Of a stretch of DNA of 64,000 nucleotides, positions 1 to 8,201 are shown piece after piece. The notes beneath the pieces were generated by a model. It had not been told where the DNA came from. It made no database searches and saw only the letters and a program-made list of their open reading frames with translations. Within the stretch, counting starts at the first letter, position 1. Every line of letters starts with the position of its first letter. The translations under genes were made by a program, and so were the position numbers. Source of the stretch: Mucilaginibacter sp. (GTDB lineage: Bacteria > Bacteroidota > Bacteroidia > Sphingobacteriales > Sphingobacteriaceae); NCBI RefSeq assembly GCF_025362475.1, contig NZ_JANYGH010000041.1, positions 34,463-98,462 of the forward strand, in the 5' to 3' direction.

Positions 1-42
1 GCTTAAACATTTTTCTTATATTTAGTTCAAATCACCTTACAC

Positions 43-1749
43 ATGAAAAAACTGATCGTATTTGTTTTGCTGGCCTTTCCATTTTGCGTGTATAGCCAAA
101 CTTTCAGAGTAAATATTGATGCCGCGCTTGGCGAAAAAGACCTGGATGGCAGGTTGTTACTCCTGCTTTCTAAAAATAATAAGGCCGAACCCCGTTTCCA
201 GGTTGGCGATGCTGCAAATACGCAACTGGTTTTTGGTATGGATGTTAACGGGTGGAAACCCGGCACTACTCAACTGGTAGATGTGCAGGCCGTTGGTTAC
301 CCGCTTGAGCGTTTAAGGGATGTCCCGGCAGGCGATTATTATGTGCAGGTACTGTTGCATAAATACGAAACCTTTCATTTAAAAACCGGCCAAACAGTAA
401 AGTTACCGATGGATAGGGGCGAAGGACAGCATTGGAACATAGCGCCGGGTAACATCTATTCGGCGCCAATAAAAATCCATTTTGATCCGGCGGCATCAAA
501 TGAGGTATTGCTTACTATTAATAAAACCATCCCGCCAATTGAGGCGCCAAAGGATACCAAATATATAAAGCATATCAAAATACAAAGCAAGCTGCTTACC
601 GAATTTTGGGGCAGGCCCATGTATTTAGGCGCCAATATTTTGTTGCCCGGCGGTTTTGATGAGCATCCCAAAGTAAAATATCCGCTGGCCATATTTCACG
701 GGCATTTCCCGGCAGATCTGGAGGGTTTTAGCACTACGCCGCCCGATAAAAATTTAAAGCCGGATACCTCTGCACGCTTCCATCTTATAGGTTATAATAA
801 AATTGTGGAACAGGAGGCGTATGACTTTTACAAACAATGGACTGGTCCAGGTTTTCCGAGGGTGCTGGCGATTGAGATTCAGCATGCCAATCCCTATTAC
901 GATGATTCTTACGCTGTAAATTCAGCCAATTTAGGTCCGTATGGGGATGCAATAACTTATGAGCTTATCCCCGAAATAGAGAAACAATTTCGCGGTATAG
1001 GAAAAGGCTGGGCCAGGTTCATGTACGGCGGCTCAACAGGCGGCTGGGAAGTACTGGCCGCGCAAGTGTTTTATCCCAACGAGTACAATGGTTGCTATGC
1101 CGCCTGCCCGGATCCGGTAGATTTTCACCACTACACAACCATCGATATTTACAACGATAAAAATGCCTATTACCCCGCAAGCGATTTCAAAAAAACACCC
1201 CGCCCGGCAGAGCGCGATTACCTTGGTCATGTAAGCGCTACCTTAAAAGAGGTGAACCAGCGCGAGCTTGCCCTGGGCAGCCGCAGCCGAAGCGGCGACC
1301 AGTTTGATATATGGGAAGCTGTTTTTTCGCCAATGGATAAAGACGGATATCCTCAACGCATTTTTGATAAGTATACGGGTGCAATTGATACCAGTGTGGC
1401 CGCTTACTGGCGTGATCATTTTGATCTTACCCACATCATTCAGCGCGATTGGCCAAAGATAGGAGCGAACCTTAAAGGTAAAATTCATATTTATGTAGGT
1501 GATATGGATACCTATTACCTCAACAACGCGGTTTACAGTGCCGAGGATATGCTTAAAAAGTTAAACAACCCCAACTGCGGCTGCGAAGTTGACTACGGCG
1601 ACCGTGCCGAACACTGTTGGAATGGCGATCATTCCCAACCCAATTATATCAGCAGGCTGCGTTACCACCAGATGTTCATCAAAAAATGGGCAGCCGAGGT
1701 TAAAACAAGAGCACCAAAAGGGGCAGATTTAAAGAGCTGGAGGTATTGA
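43..1749 (+). CDS. Exported alpha/beta-hydrolase, putative esterase
   Basis: A 568-residue protein with an N-terminal signal peptide (residues 1-18, cleaved after VYS), so it acts in the periplasm or outside. It looks like the enterochelin-esterase/feruloyl-esterase branch of the alpha/beta-hydrolase fold. The serine-elbow motif GGSTGGW places the nucleophile at Ser331. A GDMD segment (Asp487/Asp489) and an EHC/GDH segment (His524/His530) near the C-terminus can complete the triad. The first 170 residues form a beta-rich lead-in domain of unknown role. The gene stands alone upstream of a GH106-type glycosidase on the same strand, 460 bp away, so a role in removing ester groups from plant glycans is plausible but inferred. 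The ATG at 43 directly precedes the signal peptide. Confidence 0.75.
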   Translation: MKKLIVFVLLAFPFCVYSQTFRVNIDAALGEKDLDGRLLLLLSKNNKAEPRFQVGDAANTQLVFGMDVNGWKPGTTQLVDVQAVGYPLERLRDVPAGDYYVQVLLHKYETFHLKTGQTVKLPMDRGEGQHWNIAPGNIYSAPIKIHFDPAASNEVLLTINKTIPPIEAPKDTKYIKHIKIQSKLLTEFWGRPMYLGANILLPGGFDEHPKVKYPLAIFHGHFPADLEGFSTTPPDKNLKPDTSARFHLIGYNKIVEQEAYDFYKQWTGPGFPRVLAIEIQHANPYYDDSYAVNSANLGPYGDAITYELIPEIEKQFRGIGKGWARFMYGGSTGGWEVLAAQVFYPNEYNGCYAACPDPVDFHHYTTIDIYNDKNAYYPASDFKKTPRPAERDYLGHVSATLKEVNQRELALGSRSRSGDQFDIWEAVFSPMDKDGYPQRIFDKYTGAIDTSVAAYWRDHFDLTHIIQRDWPKIGANLKGKIHIYVGDMDTYYLNNAVYSAEDMLKKLNNPNCGCEVDYGDRAEHCWNGDHSQPNYISRLRYHQMFIKKWAAEVKTRAPKGADLKSWRY

Positions 1750-2211
1750 GTTTAGGTTATACATGGGGTGTTGACATTTATCGCTCGGGGACTTGGCAGG
1801 AACATGATTAATTTTTAAAACACATCAATATTTTTCCTTTAAATAAACCAGTGGCGTAGCCGCGGCTAATATTGTAACAACGGATTTTAATCCGTTGAAA
1901 AAGCAGCAACTATAAAAAGAACCCTAGGTTCGGCCCATGTGCTTAGCTGATTAAATGGACAGTGTCGGTATCCTCTTAAAAAATATTCACCCAGATAAAA
2001 GTTTGCTATTGCATATTTGACTTACGCACCCCGTTTAAATTTACGTAAAAAGCGGAACAGACTGTTCATGACAGTTATGGCATCTCAATTATTTAGTTTT
2101 AACTATTATCAACCATATAAACGGAAATTTTATTGTGTGCTTTTTTTTACCACGTCCTTTATTTAAAAGGAGTACGCATAGTTATTTTACAGTGCTAAAA
2201 GCTTTTAGTCA
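1750..2211. other. Intergenic region, 462 bp, with one small palindrome
   Basis: No convincing gene. It contains a perfect 9-bp inverted repeat with a 2-bp spacer at 1878-1897 and AT-rich sequence before the downstream GH106-type gene. An open frame starting at 2135 is a shadow of that gene. No clear TTG/TAnnTTTG promoter pair was found. Confidence 0.5.
1878..1897. repeat. Short perfect palindrome
   Basis: CAACGGATT followed by TT and AATCCGTTG forms a perfect 9-bp stem with a 2-base centre. There is no T-run, so it is not a clear terminator. It resembles dispersed palindromic repeat units rather than a gene-specific site. Confidence 0.45.
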
Positions 2212-5200
2212 ATGTCAAAAAATATCATCCTTCTATCGTTATTATTACTTGCGTTTATTGACAGCAATGCTCAAGGGCAGGGTTCAATTAAGAAAAACAA
2301 TAAAATTCCTTCACTGGATAGCAGGTTCATCCATCCTCCTGATTCCATTCAGACCAGCATTTACTGGTATTGGATGTCCGACAACATTTCCAAAGAGGGC
2401 GTTGTGAAAGATTTACAGGCAATGAAAAGCGTAGGGATTAACCGGGCTTTCATTGGCAACATTGGTTATGACGCCACGCCATATGGAAAGGTTAAATTGT
2501 TTTCGGCCGAATGGTGGGATATTATGCATACAGCGTTAAAAACCGCTACCGCATTAAATATCCAGATAGGGATTTTTAACGGTCCCGGCTGGAGCCAAAG
2601 CGGCGGCCCATGGATAAAGCCGGCGCAATCTATGCGTTACCTGGCTTCATCAGAGGTGCAAGTGAAAGGTGGCCAAACTATCAATTTATCATTGAAGAAA
2701 CCGGGCGCCGATTTTCAGGATGTGAAGGTAATTGCATTTAAAGCGCCTAAAAGTTTTGGAACATCAATTATTGATCTTAAACCCAGGATCAGCACCTCTG
2801 TCCCGGTGGATAATATTGCCAATATCACGGATGGAAATCAGTCGACAGAAGCCGTACTGCCAGCCTCCAAGTCGTTTTCTGTTGGTCTGGAAACAACCAA
2901 TGAATTTACGGCGAGAAGTATTACGATCTATCCTTCACATCATCCTTTAACCGCAAAGGCTGAGTTACAGGCAGAGGATAATGGTGTTTATAAAACGGTT
3001 AAAAGCTTTGATATTGACCGCAGCAACAATAGTTTAAATGTAGGATTTGATCCGTATGGCCCGGTGGCTGTATCTATTCCTGCCACAACGGCTAAAAAGT
3101 TCCGGGTGATATTTAGCGATGCTTCGCCTGGCTTTGGTGTTGCCGAGTTGCAGATCTCCGCTGCTCCGGTGGTTGAACGTTACATCGAAAAAACGCTGGC
3201 CAAAATGTTCCAGACGCCGCTGCCTTACTGGAATGAATACCAATGGCCTGCCGAGCCGGTGATCAATAATAACCAATTAACTATCGATCCGAACAATACC
3301 ATAGATATATCAACCGATATGGCTGCTGATGGCACCTTGAAGTGGAACGCTCCTGCCGGAGATTGGGTAATTATGCGTACTGGAATGCTGCCAACAGGTG
3401 TGCAAAATGGACCGGCATCGCCAGAGGGTACAGGTTATGAAGTTGATAAAATGAATAAAGACCATATAGAGGGGCATTTTAACGCTTTCCTTGGCGAGAT
3501 CATGAAACGTGTACCTCCCGAAGATCGCAAAACCTGGAAGGTGACCGTTGAGGACAGCTATGAAACCGGTGGCCAAAACTGGACGGACGGTTTACTGGGG
3601 AAATTTAAAGCAGTTTATGGGTATGATCCGCTCCCCTACTTGCCTGTTTTAAAAGGTTACGTAGTTGGCAGCCAGGACAGGAGCGATCGATTCCTTTGGG
3701 ATCTGCGACGTTTTATTGCCGATCGGGTTGCCTATGATTATGTAGGCGGATTGCGGGACGTAAGCCATAAACATGGCCTGACTACCTGGCTGGAAAACTA
3801 TGGGCACTGGGGTTTCCCGGGTGAGTTTTTGCAATATGGCGGGCAAAGTGATGAAATAGGCGGGGAGTTTTGGAGTGAAGGTAGCCTGGGCGATATCGAA
3901 AATCGTGCGGCATCTTCCGCTGCGCATATCTATGGAAAAAATAAAGTATCGGCAGAGTCTTTTACCGCAGGCGGCGGGGCATACCTGCGCTACCCCTACA
4001 TGCTAAAAAAAAGGGGCGACCGCTTTTTTACAGAGGGGATAAATAATACATTACTGCATGTTTTTATTTCGCAACCATCTGAGGATAAGGTACCCGGTAT
4101 TAATGCCAATTTCGGTACTGAATTTAACCGGCATAATACCTGGTTTAGCTATATGGATTTGTTTACCGGTTATTTGAAAAGAGATAACCTTATGCTGCAA
4201 CAAGGGAAATACGTAGCCGATGTAGCTTATTTTATCGGCGAGGATGCTCCTAAAATGACAGGTATTACCGATCCCAAACTGCCGGCGGGCTATTCTTATG
4301 ATTACATCAATGCCGAGGTAATTAAAAATCGTGTTAAGGTGCTTAACGGTAAACTGGTTTTGCCCGATGGTATGAGCTATAACCTGCTGGTGTTACCTAA
4401 ACTGGAAACCATGCGGCCGGAGCTTTTAACCAAAATTAGAGACCTTGTATTGCAGGGTGCTCACATATTAGGCCCTGCACCGGAACGCTCTCCAAGTTTA
4501 CAGAATTATCCTGCTGCGGATGATCTTGTTAAAAAATTAACTGCCGAACTATGGGGCAGCGTTAATGGCACAACTTTAAAGCAAGGCAGTTTTGGAAAAG
4601 GAACGGTAATGGCAGGCATGGATATGCAATCCGCCCTAAATATCCTGAACATAGCTCCTGATTTTGATTCGAAGACAGAACAACCGGTGCTTTATATTCA
4701 CAGAACTACGCCCGAAGCGGAAATATATTTTGTAAGTAATCAAACCGAACAGGAGATTAATATTGCGCCATCTTTCAGGACAACGGGCAGGCAACCCGAA
4801 TTTTGGGATCCAGTAACAGGCGCTACCCGTTTACTCCCTGAATTTTCATCAAAAGATAAAAAAACAACAGTTCCGCTAAGTCTGCAGCCATTGCAAAGCG
4901 CGTTTATTGTTTTCAGGAAACCGATTGATAACAAAAAACAAAATGGTGTCAACTTCCCGGCCCAACAACCGGTTATGGATATAAAAGGACCATGGCAGGT
5001 AGCCTTCGATGCCAAAATGCGTGGCCCTCAGCAAACGATAGTATTTAAGGAATTAACAGATTGGACAACCTCAGCAAATGATAGTACCAAATATTACGCA
5101 GGCACAGCAGTTTATAAAAATACCTTCCAGCTTTTAAAACCTGCAAAAGGCGCGCGTTTATATCTTAACCTTGGCGATGTTAAGGTGATGGCTAAAGTAA

Positions 5201-5454
5201 AAGTAAACGGTATTAACGTGGGCGGTGTATGGACTTATCCTTACCGGGTTGATATTACCAATGCAGTTAAAAATGGTTCAAACACCCTGGAAATATCGGT
5301 AGTAAATAACTGGATGAACCGCCTGATAGGCGACAGCAAGCTACCTGCAGATCAGCGCAAAACCTGGACAAGCAATAGCCTTTATAACCCAAATAGTGGT
5401 TTGCAGACATCGGGTTTGATGGGACCGGTTACTATTACAACCGTTAAATATTGA
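2212..5454 (+). CDS. GH106-type alpha-L-rhamnosidase
   Basis: A 1080-residue exported glycosidase with a signal peptide at residues 1-20 (cleavage near SNAQ). The start of the mature protein carries PPDS...YWYWMSDNISKEGVVKDLQAMK, the characteristic opening of the Bacteroidota GH106 family (rhamnose-releasing enzymes acting on pectin side chains or rhamnosides). The catalytic (beta/alpha)8 core with inserted beta-domains spans about residues 40-880. A jelly-roll galactose-binding-like domain follows (about 923-1075, starting IKGPWQVAF). Length fits the family at 1000-1100 residues. A paralogue is encoded at 23570. The next gene, a secreted M81 peptidase, begins 81 bp downstream and may share the transcript. 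The substrate is not determined by the sequence; GH106 is the best assignment. Confidence 0.8.
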   Translation: MSKNIILLSLLLLAFIDSNAQGQGSIKKNNKIPSLDSRFIHPPDSIQTSIYWYWMSDNISKEGVVKDLQAMKSVGINRAFIGNIGYDATPYGKVKLFSAEWWDIMHTALKTATALNIQIGIFNGPGWSQSGGPWIKPAQSMRYLASSEVQVKGGQTINLSLKKPGADFQDVKVIAFKAPKSFGTSIIDLKPRISTSVPVDNIANITDGNQSTEAVLPASKSFSVGLETTNEFTARSITIYPSHHPLTAKAELQAEDNGVYKTVKSFDIDRSNNSLNVGFDPYGPVAVSIPATTAKKFRVIFSDASPGFGVAELQISAAPVVERYIEKTLAKMFQTPLPYWNEYQWPAEPVINNNQLTIDPNNTIDISTDMAADGTLKWNAPAGDWVIMRTGMLPTGVQNGPASPEGTGYEVDKMNKDHIEGHFNAFLGEIMKRVPPEDRKTWKVTVEDSYETGGQNWTDGLLGKFKAVYGYDPLPYLPVLKGYVVGSQDRSDRFLWDLRRFIADRVAYDYVGGLRDVSHKHGLTTWLENYGHWGFPGEFLQYGGQSDEIGGEFWSEGSLGDIENRAASSAAHIYGKNKVSAESFTAGGGAYLRYPYMLKKRGDRFFTEGINNTLLHVFISQPSEDKVPGINANFGTEFNRHNTWFSYMDLFTGYLKRDNLMLQQGKYVADVAYFIGEDAPKMTGITDPKLPAGYSYDYINAEVIKNRVKVLNGKLVLPDGMSYNLLVLPKLETMRPELLTKIRDLVLQGAHILGPAPERSPSLQNYPAADDLVKKLTAELWGSVNGTTLKQGSFGKGTVMAGMDMQSALNILNIAPDFDSKTEQPVLYIHRTTPEAEIYFVSNQTEQEINIAPSFRTTGRQPEFWDPVTGATRLLPEFSSKDKKTTVPLSLQPLQSAFIVFRKPIDNKKQNGVNFPAQQPVMDIKGPWQVAFDAKMRGPQQTIVFKELTDWTTSANDSTKYYAGTAVYKNTFQLLKPAKGARLYLNLGDVKVMAKVKVNGINVGGVWTYPYRVDITNAVKNGSNTLEISVVNNWMNRLIGDSKLPADQRKTWTSNSLYNPNSGLQTSGLMGPVTITTVKY

Positions 5455-5535
5455 AAAATAAGAGGTACCCGAAGTTAAATCTCCTGGCGTGGCACATTCA
5501 AGTAAAAATGTATCTTTATAACAACCTTTTTATTT

Positions 5536-7206
5536 ATGAATATGGTAAAGCGTTTGTTGTTAATAACAATTTCAATTGGTTTAATGGCGGGTTTCATCCG
5601 GGCCAATCCGGTTAGCTTAAAGAGTGCAGATCCTAAAAATAAAGTTCCAAATTCTGCTACCAGCAGAAAAACTAAACATAGTTACGTATCCAATAAATTA
5701 AACAATACACATTTTGCCCGGCCCTTGCCCCGGATAGCTATTGCCGGGCTGGGGATAGAATCGAGTACCTTTTCGCCGGCGCTTACTGATGAAGCGGCTT
5801 TTCACGCAAAATATGGTGGGGAAGTCTTTAGCTCATACCCATTTTTAGCGGTTGATTCGCCGGTTCGCAAAAGAGCGGTGTGGTTCCCTGCATTAGTGGG
5901 TAAAAGCCTGCCTGGCGGTGCGGTTACAAGGCTGGCCTATGAATCACTGGTTAATAAAACACTGGATTCGCTTAAGAAATATTTACCCTACGATGGCTTG
6001 TATTTTGATATTCATGGAGCAATGAGCGTAGTCGGCCTTGACGATCCGGAGGGGGATTTGATTGTAAGGATCAGGAAAGTGGTTGGTAAAAAAACAATCA
6101 TTTCTACTTCGATGGATCTGCATGGCAATGTTTCCTGGCGTTTGGCCCAAAACACCGATTTGATTACCTGTTACCGGATGGCGCCCCATGAGGACGCCAT
6201 GCAAACAAAACAGCGGGCGGTAGAATATTTGATTAGCCGGATTGAAAGCGGCAAGGGTAAGCCTGCATACAAGGCCTACATTTCAATACCCATATTGCTG
6301 CCCGGCGAAAAAACGAGCACCAGGATAGAGCCTGGCAAAAGCCTGTATAAAGCGGTTGCACCCGCCGCCGCGCAACCGGGAATCATTGACGCTGCTATAT
6401 GGATAGGTTACGCCTGGGCAGATGAACCCCGCAACCATGCTGTGGTGATGGTTACAGGTGATGACAAGGAAAAGGTTACCCATACAGCCGGGCAGCTGGC
6501 ACAAAGCTTTTGGGATGCCCGCAAAGCTTTTGAGTTTGTAGCGCCCACCGGCAGCCTTACCGAATGCCTTAACAAGGCATTGACAAGTACTAAACATCCT
6601 TTTTATATCAGTGATTCGGGCGATAACCCTACTGCAGGTGGCGCCGGCGATGCTACCTGGACATTGACGCAGATCCTTGCCCGCCCGGAATTAAAGGGCG
6701 AAAATGGCCCGACACTAATTTATGCCTCTATCCCTGCGCCTGAGTTGATAAAAAGCGCCATTGCAGCAGGCGTTGGTAAACATGTGGAAGGTTATGCAGG
6801 AGCCAGGGTAGATGCCCGGTATGCTCCGCCTATAAAGCTCTCCGGAACGGTAGAATCGATACAATATGGCGATAAGGATGCCGAGGTTGAAGCTGTAGTG
6901 CGCGTAGGCAGCGTACATGTTATTATTACTCAAAAGCGTAAGCCGTACCACAAGGAGATCGACTTTACCCGCCTGGGTCTTAACCCACGGAAGGCTGATA
7001 TTGTGGTAGTAAAAATTGGTTACCTGGAGCCCGAGCTTTATGCCATGCGGGCCGACTGGCTGCTTGCCCTAACACCGGGAGGCGTTGACCAGAACATCGA
7101 GCGCCTGCCTTATCACAGGATTCAACGCCCCATGTTTCCGCTGGATAAGGATATGAAAGAACCGGATCTATCGGCTAAGCTGGTTCCATCGTCTGATGGG
7201 TTGTAA
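5536..7206 (+). CDS. Secreted M81 family metallopeptidase (MlrC-like)
   Basis: A 556-residue protein in the M81/microcystinase C family, which hydrolyses short linear peptides or amides. An N-terminal signal peptide (residues 1-23) precedes a low-complexity linker, and the family domain begins near residue 67 (RIAIAGLGIESSTFSP). Putative zinc ligands are Asp194 and His196 (DLHGN) and His218 (APHED), with Glu75 and His160 (FDIHG) as other active-site positions. The 2- and 22-residue spacings match those I recall for MlrC. The C-terminal MlrC domain includes DSGDNPTAGGAGDAT from Asp360. Many M81 homologues are cytosolic, so export here is notable. It lies 81 bp after a GH106 gene. The natural substrate is unknown. 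Confidence 0.85.
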   Translation: MNMVKRLLLITISIGLMAGFIRANPVSLKSADPKNKVPNSATSRKTKHSYVSNKLNNTHFARPLPRIAIAGLGIESSTFSPALTDEAAFHAKYGGEVFSSYPFLAVDSPVRKRAVWFPALVGKSLPGGAVTRLAYESLVNKTLDSLKKYLPYDGLYFDIHGAMSVVGLDDPEGDLIVRIRKVVGKKTIISTSMDLHGNVSWRLAQNTDLITCYRMAPHEDAMQTKQRAVEYLISRIESGKGKPAYKAYISIPILLPGEKTSTRIEPGKSLYKAVAPAAAQPGIIDAAIWIGYAWADEPRNHAVVMVTGDDKEKVTHTAGQLAQSFWDARKAFEFVAPTGSLTECLNKALTSTKHPFYISDSGDNPTAGGAGDATWTLTQILARPELKGENGPTLIYASIPAPELIKSAIAAGVGKHVEGYAGARVDARYAPPIKLSGTVESIQYGDKDAEVEAVVRVGSVHVIITQKRKPYHKEIDFTRLGLNPRKADIVVVKIGYLEPELYAMRADWLLALTPGGVDQNIERLPYHRIQRPMFPLDKDMKEPDLSAKLVPSSDGL

Positions 7207-7270
7207 AAAACGCGCCATCGCCGGCATATAAAAACCATTTTGGATTCTAAGAGAAATGAAGGTTTAAAAG

Positions 7271-7353
7271 TTTGTCATCCTGAACACTTGAAGGATCTAT
7301 TCGCAGACTTACAGGGCGAATAAACAGATCCTTCAAGCGTTCAGGATGACAAA
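7271..7353. repeat. Imperfect palindromic repeat element
   Basis: Two arms of about 34 bases, 7271-7304 and 7316-7353, are near-perfect inverted copies (core GTCATCCTGAAC...AAGGATCT). The element lies between a + strand and a - strand gene, so it could also act as a transcription barrier. The central part (ctattcgcaga...acagggcgaa) recurs at 51924-51950, which marks it as a dispersed family. Confidence 0.75.
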
Positions 7354-7378
7354 AGTTTGTTATAAATACTACGTGTAC

Positions 7379-8197
7379 TTACGGCGCAGTCAGGGTTTTT
7401 CTTTGTACGGTATGTACGCTAAAATACCCCAATGCACCACCTGTTATGTTAGATAGGGGGTTTGCGGGTGCAGCATTATTACCATCGCCAGTGGCGCCGG
7501 TGGTGAGGCTGAAAAAGTATTTGTAAACAGCCGGGTCAATACATTGCATTTCGATGATTACCTGGTTACCCGGGCGAATATCCCTTGTCGGGTCATCATT
7601 ACTGTTATTGAAATTTAGCCTGGTGTTCACTTCCTGGCCGTTAGTGAATTCATCATTATCAAGTAATATCGATTCTTCCTTGCGGTTATTTACGTATTGC
7701 ACAAAACGATAGTAGTTTTTGGTAGCTGCAGGGTCGTGGTATTTTACGGTTACAAACTTGCGTATGGTGCCATCTTTATTGTTGCCAAAGTCGCTTTTTA
7801 CAAGGTAAATACTATCCAAAGCTACAGCCGCAGGCATAGCACAGGTTGAAGTGAATGTTTTACCGGCAACAGTAACACTCAATTTATAAATATGGCCGTA
7901 TGCGCCCTTCAGGGTAGTGTTTTGATAAACTCCGGTGCTGGTTGGCGTAAGCGGATAAACAACATTATCATCGGTTATGCTTACCTGGGCGCCATCTACA
8001 CCAATTACATCGTTATTATCAGTAAAGTTTTTGGTTTGGCTCAGGCTTACTTTGCATCCACCGCTTTGGTTGGTCAGCACACCCTCAATAACATATTTGG
8101 GAGTAGCGTCGGTTAACTTCAGGTTGATAGCTTTTTCGCAGGAACTTAATGCTGCTGCAAATAGCGCGGGTATCATATATTTTATAGTAGAATGCAT
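7379..8197 (-). CDS. DUF4249 lipoprotein, TonB-receptor partner
   Basis: About 272 residues starting at MHSTIKYM; an upstream in-frame ATG overlaps the previous gene and is less likely. The N-terminal signal ends in a lipobox (ALSSC), so this is a lipoprotein. The sequence CEKAINLKL...YVIEGVLTNQ and the following beta-sandwich (GAQVSITDD, IYKLSVTVAGKTFTST) are typical of DUF4249. This family is of unknown biochemical function and is usually encoded directly behind a TonB-dependent receptor, as here (4-bp gap). It probably forms part of the outer-membrane uptake complex, a role inferred from context. It is the last gene of the sigma/FecR/receptor operon. Confidence 0.85.
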   Translation of the reverse strand: MHSTIKYMIPALFAAALSSCEKAINLKLTDATPKYVIEGVLTNQSGGCKVSLSQTKNFTDNNDVIGVDGAQVSITDDNVVYPLTPTSTGVYQNTTLKGAYGHIYKLSVTVAGKTFTSTCAMPAAVALDSIYLVKSDFGNNKDGTIRKFVTVKYHDPAATKNYYRFVQYVNNRKEESILLDNDEFTNGQEVNTRLNFNNSNDDPTRDIRPGNQVIIEMQCIDPAVYKYFFSLTTGATGDGNNAAPANPLSNITGGALGYFSVHTVQRKTLTAP

Positions 8198-8201
8198 CAG
8201 G

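Noticed and set aside
2135..2407. Small + strand open frame before the GH106 gene
   Set aside because: It overlaps the GH106 coding sequence in another frame and shows no family signal.
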